Shown here one piece after another: positions 16,501 to 23,178 of a DNA stretch of 23,178 bases. Numbering within the stretch: position 1 is the first letter of the stretch; every line of letters starts with the position of its first letter. The DNA is from Thermoanaerobaculia bacterium. GTDB lineage: Bacteria > Acidobacteriota > Thermoanaerobaculia > Multivoradales > UBA5704. The stretch covers positions 1 to 23,178 of the forward strand of contig JAICSG010000002.1 in assembly GCA_025937035.1 (NCBI GenBank), written 5' to 3'. The translations under genes were made by a program, and so were the position numbers. Below the pieces are notes generated by a model, which had not been told where the DNA came from, did not search any database, and saw only the letters and a program-made list of their open reading frames with translations.

Positions 16501-17109
16501 GAGCTGATCGGCTTCTTCATCAACAACCTGGTTCTGCGGACGGATCTGTCGGGCAATCCGACGTTCCGCGATTTGCTGCGCCGGGTGCGCAATATGACCC
16601 TCGGCGCCTTCGCCCATCAGGAGCTCCCCTTCGACGAGCTGGCGCGGGAGCTGCAACCGCGGCGGCGCCCGGGGCGGCTCCCCTTCTTCGAGGTGCTGTT
16701 CGTCCTGCAGAACACCCCGGCCGCGCCGCTCCAGCTCTCCGGCCTGAGCCTGCGCCCGCAGATCTTCGATTTCGGGACCTCGAAGTTCGATCTCGCCCTC
16801 TTCCTCTGGGAGACGCCCCAGGGCCTGCAGGGGGCCTGGAACTACCGTACCCATCTTTTCGAAGCGGCGACCGTCGCTCGCTTCGGGCGCTGCTACGCGG
16901 CCCTGCTGGCCAGTGCCGCCGAGAATCCGGACGCGCGGCTGAGCCAGCTCGAGATGCTCGATCGCGAGGAGCGGGAGCGCCGCGACATCGAGCGCCAGGA
17001 GCGCCAGCAGACCCGCATCGGCCGCCTGGGAGCCCGCAAGGCGACCGCCCTGTCCCTGTCCGCGGACAATGACAGCGCCGCGCAGCTTCAGGCCGAGGAA
17101 GGTTGCTAG
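13534..17109 (+). CDS. NRPS: C - collapsed A remnant - PCP - C
   Basis: This 1191-residue protein starts at ATG 13534 in an ATGA overlap, with GAGGG 6 bases upstream. An open frame extends further 5', but that part is out of frame with the epimerase gene and is not coding. C1 (about 1-440) starts LYPLSPLQKSLL and has H141-H142-L-L-L-D146-A-W-C, resembling C domains that accept D-residues after an epimerase. The expected A domain of about 500 residues is reduced to roughly 140 (460-598). It keeps an A6-like GQPVPIGVLGEV, RTGD (487-490) and an A10-like DGSVDRAALP in which S591 replaces the catalytic Lys. TSGSTG, the pocket and the P-loop are absent, so it cannot adenylate. The PCP has S648 in LGVHSL, with Val for the second Gly. 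C2 (about 705-1130) has H839-H840-x3-D844-A. A charged tail (about 1143-1191) ends the protein. The carrier must be loaded in trans, or the module passes the chain on without adding a residue. Confidence 0.94.
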   Translation: MKNIEDLYPLSPLQKSLLVHVLAMPGSRAGFEQKHTTLQGALDVAAFERTWQRVVDRHPILRTGFLVDGMDEPLQAVWKQVKLHFEQSDWRSLSRDEQKRQLAELLAADEQRGFPLQRPPLMRILLIRLADDLYELVWSYHHLLLDAWCRSIVLREVFALYDAFRQGRDLTLPPCRPYRDYIAWLRRQDQAVAQSFWQRMLDGAEASPLRIGRPAGWDGGQEGQRNQTIALPPSADAGLAAFTRRHRLTLGTLIQAVWALLLSRYTGRLDVLFGITVAGRPAELPDVESIMGMFINNLPVRVSVPPDQSVVPWLAGLQQQAVELRQYEHCSPAQIQEWCGFGAGQRLFDTLVLHQNFPTVDIVEGVGAQGLEIRSAGYRLETNYPLTLMSTAGHPATLSLYYDTARFDDAAVSRMLGHLVTLLQGILEQPEAPLAALPLLSEAERHQLLIEWSAGQPVDGLVLLDAQGQPVPIGVLGEVCRAGADQRTGDLARFRPDGRIEWLGCAGTGEERIAREIEAALRNHPGVARAAAEVRGPAGGAAAPAVFVEAAAEHRLEEAEIRRFLRRWLPDLGLPLAVTVLERLPLLPDGSVDRAALPASGDGRSAPGELQRPERTPVEEVLVQVWADLLGVHDISVREDLFELGVHSLLAIRFVSRVRSTFAVDLPLRVLFEEPTIAGLAARIERALKGETAEAPPIERAPDDAEKPLSFAQERLWFMHKLEPATAAYNVPRAIRLSGPLDGGALERALTEIARRHETLRCGLPEVEGRAALVVAPPSPVPLPWIDLSGLPAERLGAEVERLAREEAGRPFDLARGPLLRVRLIHEAPEEHVALFTTHHIVSDAWSMGILVREMALLYGALLADRPSPLPELPIQYSDYARWQRQWLQGEVLESQLAYWRQQLAAMPEDLEMPTDRPRPLQRTFAGAFLPFSLSPEVSAKLLALGRREGATLFMTLLAAFKILLHRQTGQTDIVVGTDVANRNRLEVEELIGFFINNLVLRTDLSGNPTFRDLLRRVRNMTLGAFAHQELPFDELARELQPRRRPGRLPFFEVLFVLQNTPAAPLQLSGLSLRPQIFDFGTSKFDLALFLWETPQGLQGAWNYRTHLFEAATVARFGRCYAALLASAAENPDARLSQLEMLDREERERRDIERQERQQTRIGRLGARKATALSLSADNDSAAQLQAEEGC
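14911..15327 (+). other. Adenylation-domain remnant kept in frame
   Basis: Codons 460-598 of the C-PCP-C gene align with scattered pieces of the A domains in the flanking genes. Compared with those, about 330 residues are missing before the A6-like segment, about 25-30 between A6 and RTGD, and a few around A8, where the conserved RGFRIELGEIE block reads only ERIAREIEA. The A10 Lys is Ser. Only part of the C-terminal subdomain outline survives. The frame is intact and leads straight into the PCP, so this is in-frame shrinkage, not a sequencing frameshift. Confidence 0.85.
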
Positions 17110-17113
17110 GAGG
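17108..17113 (+). promoter_or_regulatory. Consensus ribosome binding site of the second dead-C NRPS gene
   Basis: AGGAGG, a perfect Shine-Dalgarno core, overlaps the TAG stop of the previous gene (17107-17109) and lies 5 bases before ATG 17119. It fixes the start of the last gene and implies tight co-expression with the gene before it. Confidence 0.8.
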
Positions 17114-17118
17114 TTTTC

Positions 17119-23178
<6,060 letters not shown>

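Overview
The window lies inside a large hybrid non-ribosomal peptide / polyketide (NRPS-PKS) biosynthetic operon. All genes are on the + strand and there is almost no intergenic DNA. The DNA is very GC-rich, with strong G/C preference at third codon positions, and most start codons have purine-rich Shine-Dalgarno sites. This points to a high-GC bacterium with large secondary-metabolite capacity. Myxococcota or Acidobacteriota would fit, but the sequence alone does not identify the taxon. No tRNA, rRNA, CRISPR array, insertion sequence, transporter, regulator, MbtH protein or thioesterase is visible. Both ends of the window cut through genes.

Layout, left to right: (1) 3-1475, the 3' end of an NRPS gene, ending in a condensation (C) domain fused to an Fe(II)/2-oxoglutarate oxygenase of the TauD/SyrP/AsnO type. 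(2) A 102-base gap holding a strong terminator-like hairpin. (3) 1578-1952, a free-standing peptidyl carrier protein. (4) 1933-8952, a PKS with order KS-AT-KR-DH-carrier-C. (5) 8975-13537, an NRPS reading [degenerate C-like domain]-A-PCP-E. (6) 13534-17109, C-[collapsed A remnant]-PCP-C. (7) 17119 to the end, [degenerate C-like domain]-A-PCP-E-C-A(start), cut by the window edge.

How the genes may work together (inference): a chain on the upstream NRPS passes to the free carrier protein, is extended by one malonyl unit on the PKS, and is then condensed with an amino acid on gene 5 by the C domain at the PKS C-terminus. That residue is epimerised to D, passed through the A-less gene 6, and condensed with a second residue on gene 7, which is also epimerised. 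The two intact A domains carry the same ten-residue pocket code (D-L-T-K-V-G-H-V-G-K), which is Asp-like with Asn as the alternative. Each is preceded by a C-like domain that has lost its catalytic histidines. That order, a working C followed by a dead C-like domain and then an Asp A domain, resembles the interface-domain modules of beta-hydroxyaspartate siderophore synthetases. A 2-oxoglutarate oxygenase is encoded in the same operon.

The most unusual points are the shrunken A domain in gene 6, the C // dead-C-A-T-E split repeated twice, a shared C-terminal tail that precedes the oxygenase in one protein and ends two others, a carrier protein with no A domain, the reversed KR-DH order, and an intrinsic-terminator-like hairpin in the middle of the operon.
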